From: Bradyrhizobium sp. AZCC 1721
Lineage (GTDB): Bacteria > Pseudomonadota > Alphaproteobacteria > Rhizobiales > Xanthobacteraceae
Direction: 5' to 3'
Length of the DNA: 64,000 bases
NCBI RefSeq assembly: GCF_036924715.1
Contig: NZ_JAZHSB010000001.1
Coordinates: 4,021,001 to 4,085,000 of the forward strand
Below are positions 36,073-44,870 of the stretch, one piece after another (the stretch's first letter is position 1; every line of letters starts with the position of its first letter). Under the pieces are notes generated by a model. That model was not told the DNA's origin. It searched no databases and saw nothing but the letters and a program-made list of their open reading frames with translations. A program made the translations under genes and the position numbers.

Positions 36073-37263
36073 CTACCCCCGCCGCGCCTGCCACATCGTC
36101 GCCAACACGACGTCGGCGGCGCGCACGCTGGGCGGCTGGTTGCCGGTCGACATGATGCCGTCGATTTTGCCGAAGGCCTCGAGTTGCTTTCGACGCAGCT
36201 CGCTGTTGCCCAACGCCTCGCGCAGCGCGGCTGCGAGCTTTTCCGGCGTGCAGTTCTCCTGCAGGAATTCCGGCACGACATTCTCGCCGATCACGAGATT
36301 GGCCAAGATCACCGAGTTCACCTTGATCGCGCGCCGCAAGATCCAGGCTTCCATGGCGCCGACCCGGTAGCCCGTCACCATCGGCACACCGGCCAGTGCC
36401 AGTTCGAGCGTCACCGTACCGGATTTGGCCAGCGCCGCATGGGCGATCCGAAAGGCCGCCCGTTTGTCCTGCTCGCCGATCACGACCTGGGGCTGGACCG
36501 GCCAGCCCTTCACCGCATCGACGACCGCTTCCTGCAGATGCGGCATGGTGGGCAGCACCAGTTCGAACGGCGTGCCCTGCTCCTGCAGCAGTCCCACCGC
36601 CTGGCCGAACACCGCCATGTGGTGGCGGATTTCGTTGCGCCGGCTTCCCGGCAGCACCAGCAGCACCGGCGGCGATTCCGCCCGCCGTCTAGCCTCATCA
36701 GCGTTCGGGCGCAGCGATGACAACTGCTCGGTCAGGGGATGGCCGACATAAGTGCAAGGCGGCCCGTGCAGCCTGCGATAGGCCTCCGGCTCGAACGGCA
36801 ACAGCGCCAGCACGTGATCGACGTATTTGCGCATCGCGCGCGCCCGGCCTGGCCGCCACGCCCATACCGAGGGCGACACATAATCGACGATCGGAATCTT
36901 GGGATCCTTGGCGCGCACGCGCCTGGCGACGCGATGGGTAAAGTCGGGGCTGTCGATGATGATGAGAATATCGGGCGATGCCTCCGTCACCACGATGGCC
37001 GTTTCCTTGATCAGCCCGAGGATCTTCGGCAATTCCTTGACGACTGCGGCCAGCCCGATGATCGAGAGTTCTTCAATCGGAAACAGCGACTCCAGGCCTT
37101 CGCGCGCCATTGCGCGGCCGCCGACGCCCTCGAACTGTACCGCATCACCAAGGCGCTGGCGCAGCACCTTCATCAAGCTGGCGCCGAGGCGATCGCCGGA
37201 TTCTTCCGTCGCGATCAGAAATATCCTCCGCTCCATCCCGGCGGTCGCGCGAGGCGGCGTCAC
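36073..37263 (-). CDS. lpxB: Lipid-A-disaccharide synthase
   Basis: 396 residues from a GTG at 37263 whose GTGA overlaps the lpxI stop; an ATG at 37236 (MERRIFLIATEESGDRLG) is an equally good start. LpxB joins UDP-diacylglucosamine and lipid X to make lipid A disaccharide at the inner membrane face. Motifs are ATEESGDRLGASLM, VGHPLTEQL, LLVLPGSRRNEI and the GT-B donor site AKSGTVTLELALAGVPMVTGYR. It is the last gene of the lpxA-lpxI-lpxB unit and converges on gltA. Confidence 0.96.
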   Translation of the reverse strand: MTPPRATAGMERRIFLIATEESGDRLGASLMKVLRQRLGDAVQFEGVGGRAMAREGLESLFPIEELSIIGLAAVVKELPKILGLIKETAIVVTEASPDILIIIDSPDFTHRVARRVRAKDPKIPIVDYVSPSVWAWRPGRARAMRKYVDHVLALLPFEPEAYRRLHGPPCTYVGHPLTEQLSSLRPNADEARRRAESPPVLLVLPGSRRNEIRHHMAVFGQAVGLLQEQGTPFELVLPTMPHLQEAVVDAVKGWPVQPQVVIGEQDKRAAFRIAHAALAKSGTVTLELALAGVPMVTGYRVGAMEAWILRRAIKVNSVILANLVIGENVVPEFLQENCTPEKLAAALREALGNSELRRKQLEAFGKIDGIMSTGNQPPSVRAADVVLATMWQARRG

Positions 37264-38117
37264 GCGGGCAAGCCCTGGATGAACAAGCCGGCACTATCAG
37301 CAATCTCGATCATGGCTTGCGAGTCCGCGGCAATGGTGTGGCCGGCGATCACGGCAATGCCGGCGAGCCCAGCTTTTGCCACGCCTTCGATGGTTTTTGC
37401 GCCCACGGCCGGCAGGTCGAACCGCAAATCCTGCCCGCTCTTCGGCGCCTTCACCAGCACGCCGCGGCCGGATTTGGCGCGAATGCGCCCCGCCTCGCGC
37501 AGCCTCGCCACGCGCGCCAGCAGCCCGTCGGTACCCTCGATATCCTCCACCGCGACCACGTGCCCGTCGATCACGACCACGGCCTGGCCGATGTCGAACG
37601 GACCGAGCGCGCCGAGCACTTCCCGCCCCTTGGCAATATCGGCGGTGGCGGCAGCATCCGGCATGGCACGGGCAATTTGCCCCTCTGGCATCAGCACGTC
37701 GGGGGCGACATCCCTGATACCGACCATCCGGAAACCGTCCTGTTCGAGGATGCGGCCGATCCCCGACAACAGGTGATCGTCGCCGCCGCGAAACGCCGCC
37801 CAGACGCGGCCGATCACGCGGATCGTTCCCCAGTCCAGCCTGATTTCCGACAGCGCAGGCCGCAGCAGCGTGCCGATGAAGATCAGGTCGCGGCAGCCCT
37901 CACTACGGAACAGCCTTGTCGCGCGGCCGAGTTGTCCGACCGAGATCCAGTGATGGCGGAAGCGGCCGACGCGATCTGGATCGCAGGCGCCGCGCAGTGC
38001 GAACAGCACTGGCGCCAATCCCCGCGCGGCAAGCGAATCCGCCACCGCGAATGGCATTGCGCCGCCGCCTGCGATGACGCCGACGGGCGATGAAATGTCG
38101 GAAGCCGCTGAGATCAT
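37260..38117 (-). CDS. lpxI: UDP-2,3-diacylglucosamine pyrophosphatase LpxI (DUF1009)
   Basis: 285 residues from the ATG at 38117 (MISAASDISSPVGVIAGGGAM). LpxI replaces LpxH in alphaproteobacteria and hydrolyses UDP-diacylglucosamine to lipid X. The GVIAGGGAMPFAVADSLA start, LLSGIGRILEQDGFRMVGI, KAPKSGQDLRFDLPAVGAKTIEG and a C-terminal AGHTIAADSQAMIEIADSAG are the family hallmarks. It lies between lpxA and lpxB, overlapping lpxB by four bases, which fixes its role. Confidence 0.95.
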   Translation of the reverse strand: MISAASDISSPVGVIAGGGAMPFAVADSLAARGLAPVLFALRGACDPDRVGRFRHHWISVGQLGRATRLFRSEGCRDLIFIGTLLRPALSEIRLDWGTIRVIGRVWAAFRGGDDHLLSGIGRILEQDGFRMVGIRDVAPDVLMPEGQIARAMPDAAATADIAKGREVLGALGPFDIGQAVVVIDGHVVAVEDIEGTDGLLARVARLREAGRIRAKSGRGVLVKAPKSGQDLRFDLPAVGAKTIEGVAKAGLAGIAVIAGHTIAADSQAMIEIADSAGLFIQGLPA

Positions 38118-38136
38118 GGCTGCGGCGATCCCGTCA

Positions 38137-38940
38137 TCAAGGCTTGTTGCCGTCGCCGGCGGGAAGGCAGAGCGGACGAAGTTTACCGTCGCCGATGAAG
38201 GCAAGGATTTCGGCGATCGCCGGATCCTCTCCAGCCATCGGCTGAACTGCATTCAGCCGCTCGGCAAAAATACCGGGTCCGTGAAACAGCTTTTGGTAGA
38301 ACGAGCGCACCTTCGCCAGCCGCTCCCTGGTGAACTTGCGGCGCTTCATGCCGATGATGTTCAGCCCTTCGAGACTGGCATACTGTCCATTGGCGAGCCC
38401 GAACGGAATGATGTCGCCGCGGACGCCGCAGACGCCACCGACCATCACCTGCGGCCCGATCCGCGTGAACTGATGCACGGCAGACAGCCCGCCGATGTAG
38501 ACGAAATCGCCGATCTCGCAATGACCGCCCAGCGTCGCAGACGTCGCGAAGATAACATCGCTCCCCACGACGCAATCGTGGCCGACGTGGCTGTTGTTCA
38601 TGAAGTAACCGCGTGCGCCCACCCGCGTGAGGCCGCCGCCCTTCTTCGTTCCGACATTCATCGTTACGCCTTCGCGGATGGTGCACCCTTCGCCGATCTC
38701 GAGCCGGGTCGGTTCACCGCGATAGCTGAGGTCCTGCGGCGGGCCTCCCAATGCAGCAAATGGGTAAATGACACAGCCATCGGCGACGGTCGTATGCCCC
38801 GCCACGTTCACATGCGCGGTCAACTTGCAGTTCGCGCCGATGGTGACGTTCGGCCCGATGATGCAATAGGGGCCGATTTTCGTCCCCTCTCCGATCACAG
38901 CGCCATCCTCAACCCGCGCGGTTGGATCGATCGTACCCAT
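38137..38940 (-). CDS. lpxA: UDP-N-acetylglucosamine acyltransferase
   Basis: 267 residues from the ATG at 38940 (MGTIDPTARVEDGAVIG). It adds the first hydroxyacyl chain to UDP-GlcNAc, starting lipid A synthesis. The left-handed beta-helix hexapeptide repeats (TIDPTARVEDGAVIGEG, KIGPYCIIGPNVTIGANC) and the catalytic His region GGLSAVHQFTRIGPQ are visible; the C-terminal helices include GMKRRKFTRERLAKV. It is normally next to fabZ, but here about 1.57 kb of other DNA separates the two. Confidence 0.97.
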   Translation of the reverse strand: MGTIDPTARVEDGAVIGEGTKIGPYCIIGPNVTIGANCKLTAHVNVAGHTTVADGCVIYPFAALGGPPQDLSYRGEPTRLEIGEGCTIREGVTMNVGTKKGGGLTRVGARGYFMNNSHVGHDCVVGSDVIFATSATLGGHCEIGDFVYIGGLSAVHQFTRIGPQVMVGGVCGVRGDIIPFGLANGQYASLEGLNIIGMKRRKFTRERLAKVRSFYQKLFHGPGIFAERLNAVQPMAGEDPAIAEILAFIGDGKLRPLCLPAGDGNKP

Positions 38941-39115
38941 CAAGCAGCCCAGCCCATCGATTGCGCGCGAATATCTCGCGTTTTCCGGTGGTTAGCGCGG
39001 CATTTCAATGCTGTCTAGTGACGTATGATTACGTCATGTGTCGGGCGCGCAGCGCCCGCAAGATTCCCATCCGCTGCCGCCCGTCTCCGCAGCCGAAGGC
39101 CGAGACAAGCCGTCA

Positions 39116-39469
39116 CTATGTCATGCTGCCGGGCAGGAAGCAGCGGATCGAAATCCCGAGCGAATCCTTGAGCGGCCACACCATGGTCCGGCCCGCGCGA
39201 TTTGGTTCGGTAATCACCGCATCGTCAGGGACGTCGATCCATTGGCCCTCGAGCCGCACACGGTAATGACCGTCCTTGGATTCCCAATCGACATCGGCGA
39301 CAGCAGAGCCATCAGCGTCGGAGCAACATGGCCCCTTTCCGCTCCTGAGGCTGTCGAACCACGACTTCAGCGGGGATTTGGCGTAGCGACCGTCATCGCG
39401 GGCTACGGCATGTCCGCCGAGAACAATAGCTGCGCCTAGCAGTGCAACACCGACCCAGAGAGACTTCAT
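39116..39469 (-). CDS. Small secreted conserved hypothetical protein
   Basis: 117 residues from the ATG at 39469. A signal peptide (about 1-23, MKSLWVGVALLGAAIVLGGH) is followed by SPLKSWFDSLRSGKGPCCSD, GSAVADVDWESKDGHYRVR and GRTMVWPLKDSLGISIRCF. The GPCCSDADG motif with vicinal cysteines recurs in many rhizobial secreted proteins of unknown function. It occupies the gap that splits fabZ from lpxA. No partner is evident. Confidence 0.7.
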   Translation of the reverse strand: MKSLWVGVALLGAAIVLGGHAVARDDGRYAKSPLKSWFDSLRSGKGPCCSDADGSAVADVDWESKDGHYRVRLEGQWIDVPDDAVITEPNRAGRTMVWPLKDSLGISIRCFLPGSMT

Positions 39470-39599
39470 GCGGCCATCCGCCAACAGATTCCCCACGGTA
39501 TCTATAAAGCTGCTGGGCCGGCTGAAGTTCCCTCAACACGTCACAATTAGGCTGGACCGATCACCCAAGGTTGATGCACGGTCGAACGGTGTCCTGCTG

Positions 39600-39730
39600 G
39601 AGTGTTTTCCAGCGAAAGCCTGCCCCGGACTTGGTCCGGGGGTGGACAGCGGTTCTCGCGTCAAGAAAACGCGGAAAAGCAGGAAATCTAAAGCCCGGTT
39701 CTGATTCAATCAGAACCGAAAACGGCTCTA
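39600..39730. repeat. Interspersed repeat ending at the phosphatase stop codon
   Basis: About 130 bp. It contains AGTGTTTTCCAGCG, CCCCGGACTTGGTCCGGGG, CGCGTCAAGAAAACGCGG and a perfect hairpin (CGGTTCTGATT with its complement, 39696-39718). It belongs to the family seen at 1489-1541. Its terminal CTAG supplies the stop codon of the histidine phosphatase gene on the reverse strand, mirroring tpiA. Confidence 0.65.
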
Positions 39731-40363
39731 GCTGCCGGTCTGAGCAATCCATTCGCCAGGTTGCACGCGCGTGACCAGGACGGCCGGGCCTGAGCCACCG
39801 GTCTTGTAGACGAGCGCCTCGCCCTCGCGGATATCGCCAAATTCCTTTCCGAAGGCATCGGCGACGTTGGTCTTGTGTGTCACGACCACATTATTGACGC
39901 CGGCTTTCAGAGGCGCATTGACGAGATCGCGGACGGCGCGCCCAATTTTGGCGTTCTTGCCGTCGGGGTTCGCCATCGCCGACGCACTGCCGGCGCCGCT
40001 GTCGGTCAGGGCGTCGACGGGAGAGACGTCCTTACCGCTGAGCAGCTTGCCGGTCTCGACCGCGCGGTTTAGCTGGCTCGTGTAGACTTCGCCGATTGGT
40101 ATGCCAAGTTTCGCGAGCGCAGCCCCAAGTTCGCGCGCAAGCGTGCGGCCCTTCTCGCTCAGTTGGCGCTGTGCACTCATATCGTCGAATTTGAAGGGGT
40201 AAATGTCCTTCTGGCTATCGTCAGTGGCGCCGTGTCGAAACACGATGACGTAGCCGCCACCCTTGAGAGAGGCGACAAGACCATTGAGGTCTGCCGCGTA
40301 ACCTTGCGGCGGCATCAGCAGAAAAATGACCAAACACGAAATGATGGACGCAAACTTGTTCAA
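39728..40363 (-). CDS. Secreted histidine phosphatase family protein
   Basis: 211 residues. A signal peptide (about 1-23, ending GYAA) targets it to the periplasm. The phosphoglycerate-mutase-like catalytic motif is VFRHGAT (RHG, nucleophile His), with EVYTSQLNRAVETG downstream and the second His in VVVTHKTNV. The usual RHGx(T) signature is kept, so phosphatase activity is likely; the substrate is unknown. It lies in the insertion between fabZ and lpxA, and its stop codon falls in a repeat. Confidence 0.85.
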   Translation of the reverse strand: MNKFASIISCLVIFLLMPPQGYAADLNGLVASLKGGGYVIVFRHGATDDSQKDIYPFKFDDMSAQRQLSEKGRTLARELGAALAKLGIPIGEVYTSQLNRAVETGKLLSGKDVSPVDALTDSGAGSASAMANPDGKNAKIGRAVRDLVNAPLKAGVNNVVVTHKTNVADAFGKEFGDIREGEALVYKTGGSGPAVLVTRVQPGEWIAQTGS

Positions 40364-40509
40364 GGACGCCTCCGTTAAAAAAACGTGGACCCAAGCCAGG
40401 TCTAATCCGCAAATTTCGTCAAACGACCTCGAAAACGGGTCCCACTACCAAGGATTGAACAAAGACATCAGGAAGACGTCAGTTGTGTGACGGGTAAATT
40501 CAATCCGGC

Positions 40510-40968
40510 TCAATCCGTCAGCATCGCGCCGACGTCGGCTTCCGCGACCACGGCACCATTTACCTTGGCGTCGCCGTGAAACCACCACATCGCCTTGCGG
40601 CGGCCGATCGAGCGCATGTGGTACTCGATGGTGTCGCCGGGCATCACCGGCTTGCGGAATTTGCACTTGTCGATGGTGAGGAAATAAACCGCGCGTGGCT
40701 TCTCGGTGCCTTCGACCGACTTGATGCCGATCACGCCGGCGGTCTGCGCCATGGCCTCGATCATCATCACGCCGGGATAGACCGGACGTTCGGGGAAATG
40801 GCCGAGAAACGGCGGCTCGTTGAAGGTAACGTTCTTGATGCCGATGCCGCTGTAATCGGTCCGGATCTTGATCACCCGATCGATCAGCAGCATTGGATAA
40901 CGGTGCGGGAGCGTCTTGAGGATCTCGTTGATATCCACGAGCTCAAACCTGACCGGTGCCTCCTCCAT
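40510..40968 (-). CDS. fabZ: 3-hydroxyacyl-ACP dehydratase FabZ
   Basis: 152 residues. The ATG at 40968 shares one base with the lpxD stop (TGATG), so the two are translationally coupled. FabZ removes water from 3-hydroxyacyl-ACP in fatty-acid synthesis and competes with LpxA/LpxD for hydroxymyristoyl-ACP. The hot-dog fold signature LPHRYPMLLIDRV with the catalytic His, and FLGHFPERPVYPGVMMIEAMAQ with the catalytic Glu, are clear. It follows lpxD in the conserved bamA-lpxD-fabZ order. Confidence 0.97.
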   Translation of the reverse strand: MEEAPVRFELVDINEILKTLPHRYPMLLIDRVIKIRTDYSGIGIKNVTFNEPPFLGHFPERPVYPGVMMIEAMAQTAGVIGIKSVEGTEKPRAVYFLTIDKCKFRKPVMPGDTIEYHMRSIGRRKAMWWFHGDAKVNGAVVAEADVGAMLTD

Positions 40969-42035
40969 CACTCGCGCCCCTCGCCTTTCGGATCGACGGC
41001 GCCACCCTGCACCAGCCGCTCCACTGCAACAATCTCCCTGAACCACTGCTTGGTCGGTTTGGCAAAATGTCCGCCCCAGCGGCCATTGGGTGGGATATCG
41101 TCCTTGACCGCGCTCATCGCCGTCACCTGCGCGCCATCGCCGATCTTGAGGTGGTTGTTGATGCCCACCTTGGCGCCCAGCGCGACGTTGTCACCGATCG
41201 TCAGACTGCCCGCGAGCCCGATCTGGGCCGCGAGCAGGCAGTGCCTGCCGATGGTCACATTGTGGCCGATCTGAACCTGATTGTCGATTTTGGTGCCCTC
41301 GCCGATCACGGTATCCCGCAGGCTGCCGCGGTCGATGCAGGTGCCGGCGCCGATCTCGACATCGTTCTGGATCAGGACGCGGCCGGTCTGGGGCACCTTC
41401 AGATGGCCCTCGGGGCCGAAGAAAATGAAGCCATAACCGTCCTGGCCGATGCTGCAGGCGGGGTGGATCAGCACGTTGTTGCCGATCAGGGCGAACTGGA
41501 TCGCGGTGCGCGCACCTACATTGCAGTCGCGGCCGATTTTGACGTCGGCGCCGATTACCGCGCCGGCACCGATTACGGTGCCAGTGCCGATCTCGACCCG
41601 TGGGCCGATCACCGCGAGCGGATCGACGATGACGCCGTCCTCGAGATGGGCGGACGGGTCGATGATCGCCGATGGCGCGATGCCGTCATTGTCGAACCAG
41701 GATTGTGGGCGGAGCGCATCGGCGTGCCACTCGCGCGCCAGCTTCACGAAGGCGCGGAACGGCTGGGCCGCCCGCAGCACCGCCACATGGGCGGGCACCT
41801 GGGCCTCGAAACGCGGGCTGACCAGGCAAGCGCCGGCTTTGGTCGCCTTGAGCTGATCGGCGTATTTGAGATTGTCGAAGAACGCCAGATGCATCGGACC
41901 GGCTTCGTCGAGCGAAGCGAGGCCCCTAATCACGTCACCGTCCCGCGCAGGGTCGACCAATACCGCTCCTGTCAACGCGGCCAGCTCGGCCAGCGTTGAG
42001 GAAGGAGGTTGCTTGAAGAATATCGGCTGCGCCAT
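40968..42035 (-). CDS. lpxD: UDP-3-O-acylglucosamine N-acyltransferase
   Basis: 355 residues from the ATG at 42035 (MAQPIFFKQPPSSTLAELAAL). It adds the amide-linked hydroxyacyl chain in lipid A synthesis. The N-terminal LpxD domain (about 1-100) is followed by a long run of hexapeptide repeats, for example GIAPSAIIDPSAHLEDGVIV and VIGAGAVIGADVKIGRDCN. The catalytic region is VQIGHNVTIGRHCLLAAQ. It overlaps fabZ by one base and lies downstream of bamA. Confidence 0.97.
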   Translation of the reverse strand: MAQPIFFKQPPSSTLAELAALTGAVLVDPARDGDVIRGLASLDEAGPMHLAFFDNLKYADQLKATKAGACLVSPRFEAQVPAHVAVLRAAQPFRAFVKLAREWHADALRPQSWFDNDGIAPSAIIDPSAHLEDGVIVDPLAVIGPRVEIGTGTVIGAGAVIGADVKIGRDCNVGARTAIQFALIGNNVLIHPACSIGQDGYGFIFFGPEGHLKVPQTGRVLIQNDVEIGAGTCIDRGSLRDTVIGEGTKIDNQVQIGHNVTIGRHCLLAAQIGLAGSLTIGDNVALGAKVGINNHLKIGDGAQVTAMSAVKDDIPPNGRWGGHFAKPTKQWFREIVAVERLVQGGAVDPKGEGRE

Positions 42036-42162
42036 TTCACCCGTCGCAGTCCGGCCGCTATTCACACCAGAGAGCCGGCTTCGAAGACGCGAAGCCGAAC
42101 CCTCCTCCTATTCCTTGGTGTTCTCGTCACGTGGACCTTAGTCCATTTCGCTTCAAGACACC

Positions 42163-44697
42163 TTAGAACGATGTGCCACCGCCAAACTTGAATTCCTGCA
42201 CGCGGTCAAACTGGCCCTTCGTAAGCGGAACCGCATAGTCGAAGCGGAGCGGACCGAAGGGCGAGGCCCAGATCAGGCCGACACCCACCGAGGTGCGAAC
42301 CACATTGCCGTTGTCGAACTGCAATCCCGTACAAGTTCCGGCACTGGCCGGAGTGGTCGCCGTCGCCTGCGTCGGCGGGATGCAACCAGGCAGGTTGACC
42401 TCGCCCGTTGCCGCCCACGACGTCGGTCCCTTGTAGTCGAACAGTCCACCGGCGTCGGCATAGACCGAGCCCTTGAGCCCGACTTCCTTCGGCAGGAACC
42501 AGAACGGCATCTGCAATTCGAACGAAGCGCCCCAGTACTTGGTGCCGCCGAGCGCATCACGTGTACCGAACGGATTCAAATCGCGCGGACCGATACCGTT
42601 CGGCGCAAAACCGCGCACCAGGTTCGGACCCATCTGGAAGTGATCGAGCATGCGCAGTTCGCTGCCGCCGAACTGGTTGAGAATGCCGCCCTGGAGATGG
42701 ATCAGGCCGACGATATCGGCGACCAGCGGGGTGTAGTACTTCGCGTCGATCGCCGACTTGATGTACTTCACGTCGCCGCCGACGCCGGCGAAGTCCTGCT
42801 TCCAGTCGATCAGCAAGCCGTCGGTCGGGTTCTTGTTGTTGTCCAGCGTGTTGTAGTTCAGCGAATAGCCGACCGACGAGGTCAGCGCCTTGCCGCTCTG
42901 CAGTTCCCTGCGGATCGGCAGCGAAGCTTCGCCGTCGAAGTAACATCCGAGACCGTTTGTGGATGTCAGGTCGATGGGGGGAGTCTGACTCGCCGCAAAG
43001 GCCGGGCTTGGATTGAAGGCGAGCAACGAGTTCGCCGGGTTGTTGTTACAGTTGGCGAGCGTGCTCGGCAGCGAGATTTCCTGCTGATAGATCGAGTAGC
43101 GCAACTGAAGCGCGAGATCTTCGCGCAAGGTGAAGCCGAGCCGCGGGCTGAAGCCCAACGTCTTGGTGCCGTACGCGATGTAGCTGTTGGCGAGCTGTTC
43201 ACGATAGAACAGGTCGAGGCCAAGCGCGACGCGATAGTCGAACAAATAGGGGTCGACGAACGACAGCGAACCGCCGCGCGCGTACTGACCGTAGGTCACA
43301 GCAGCCTTCGCATACAGGCCGCGGCCGAGGAAGTTGCGCTCGGAGATGCTGACTTCGGCCAGTGCGCCGTCCGTGGTCGAATAGCCGCCCGACACCGAGA
43401 AGTCGCCGGTCGATTTTTCTTCGAGATCGACGATCAGGATCACGCGATCGGTCGACGAGCCGGGCTCGGTCAGGATCTTCACGCTCTTGAAGAAGTCGAG
43501 GTTCTTCAGCCGGCGCTCGGCGCGATCGACCAGGGCACGGTTGTAGGCGTCGCCTTCGGACAGGTCGAACTCGCGGCGGATCACGTAGTCGCGGGTACGG
43601 GTGTTACCGCGGACGTTGATGCGCTCGATATAGGTTCGCGGGCCTTCGTCGACGGCGAACACGATCGAAACGGTGTGCTGCTCGAAATTGCGATCGCCGC
43701 GCGGACGCACCACGGCGAAGGCGTAGCCGCGCCGTGAAGCCTCGATCTGCATTTCCTCGACGGATTTCTCCAGCGCCTCGGCATTGTAAACCGAGCCGAC
43801 GCTGACGCGCGAGAAGCTGCGCATCGAGGCGGCATCGAGGGTCGGGATGGAGGTCTGGAAATCGACGGAGGCAACGCGATATTGCTGCCCCTCATCGATC
43901 TTGAAGGTGACGAGGAAGCCCTTCTTCTCGGGGTCATACTCGGTCAGTGCGGCGACCACCTGCACGTCGGCGTAACCGTTCTTGAGGTAGAAGCGGCGAA
44001 TCAGATCGCGGTCCGCCTCGACCCGGTCGGGATCATAGACGTCGGCGCCGCCGAGGAAGCTCAGAAGGTTCGATTCGCGCGTCTTGATGACGTCCTTGAG
44101 GCGATAGGACGAATAGGCGACGTTGCCGATGAATTCGATCGACTTGACGCCGGTCTTGCCGCCTTCGGTGATCGTGAAGATCAGATCGACGCGGTTGTTC
44201 GGCTGCTCGATGATTTCCGGAGTGACGCGCACGTCATAGCGGCCGGAGCGCCGGTAGATTTCGGCGATGCGCTGGGCGTCCGACTGAACCATCGGACGCG
44301 AGAAAGTACCGCGCGGCTTGGACTGGATTTCAGCCGAAAGCTGTTCGTCCTTGACCTTCTTGTTGCCTTCGAAGGCGATGCGCCCGATCACGGCGTTTTC
44401 GACGACCGTCACGACCAGCCGACCGCCGACCTGGTTGATTCGCACGTCCTGGAACAGGCCGGTCTCGATCAGCGCTTTCAGGCCATCGTCGATCTGGGCC
44501 TGCCCGAGGCGGCCGCCGGGGCCTGGCTTGAAATAGGAGCGGATGGTCTCGACCTCGACACGCCGGTTCCCTTCAACGACGATCGACGCCGCGGTCTGGG
44601 CCGCAGCCGGCACAGACACCAACACGCCCCCCATCGGCGCGGCCACCATGATCAGAGCGGCCAGCAGACCCCCCCGCACTCGCATTCCCAACATCAT
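42163..44697 (-). CDS. bamA: Outer-membrane assembly factor BamA
   Basis: About 844 residues from one of two adjacent ATGs (44697, 44694). It has a signal peptide ending near AAAQ, then five POTRA domains (about 35-365; SIVVEGNRRVEVETIRSYF is the first) and a 16-strand barrel to the terminal FKFGGGTSF, which ends in the C-terminal Phe recognised by the BAM machine. BamA inserts other outer-membrane proteins and is essential. Its position after rseP and before lpxD is conserved. Confidence 0.97.
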   Translation of the reverse strand: MMLGMRVRGGLLAALIMVAAPMGGVLVSVPAAAQTAASIVVEGNRRVEVETIRSYFKPGPGGRLGQAQIDDGLKALIETGLFQDVRINQVGGRLVVTVVENAVIGRIAFEGNKKVKDEQLSAEIQSKPRGTFSRPMVQSDAQRIAEIYRRSGRYDVRVTPEIIEQPNNRVDLIFTITEGGKTGVKSIEFIGNVAYSSYRLKDVIKTRESNLLSFLGGADVYDPDRVEADRDLIRRFYLKNGYADVQVVAALTEYDPEKKGFLVTFKIDEGQQYRVASVDFQTSIPTLDAASMRSFSRVSVGSVYNAEALEKSVEEMQIEASRRGYAFAVVRPRGDRNFEQHTVSIVFAVDEGPRTYIERINVRGNTRTRDYVIRREFDLSEGDAYNRALVDRAERRLKNLDFFKSVKILTEPGSSTDRVILIVDLEEKSTGDFSVSGGYSTTDGALAEVSISERNFLGRGLYAKAAVTYGQYARGGSLSFVDPYLFDYRVALGLDLFYREQLANSYIAYGTKTLGFSPRLGFTLREDLALQLRYSIYQQEISLPSTLANCNNNPANSLLAFNPSPAFAASQTPPIDLTSTNGLGCYFDGEASLPIRRELQSGKALTSSVGYSLNYNTLDNNKNPTDGLLIDWKQDFAGVGGDVKYIKSAIDAKYYTPLVADIVGLIHLQGGILNQFGGSELRMLDHFQMGPNLVRGFAPNGIGPRDLNPFGTRDALGGTKYWGASFELQMPFWFLPKEVGLKGSVYADAGGLFDYKGPTSWAATGEVNLPGCIPPTQATATTPASAGTCTGLQFDNGNVVRTSVGVGLIWASPFGPLRFDYAVPLTKGQFDRVQEFKFGGGTSF

Positions 44698-44870
44698 GCG
44701 CAACGCGCCCTCGTCATTGCACTGCCGGCTCGTACCCCTACGAACCGGCAGAATCCCAAAGTTGCATTGCTTGTAGCCAATTTCGACAGGGGGGCAAACC
44801 AGACATCGCGATGCGATTCCAATTTCATTCCAAGACGTTGCCAAAGGGCAACGTCATAAAAAAGCCGCTT

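Noticed and set aside
36184..38093. Forward ORFs of 178-345 codons across lpxB and lpxI
   Set aside because: Antisense shadows rich in Arg, Ala and His; the reverse frames are complete lipid A enzymes in conserved order.
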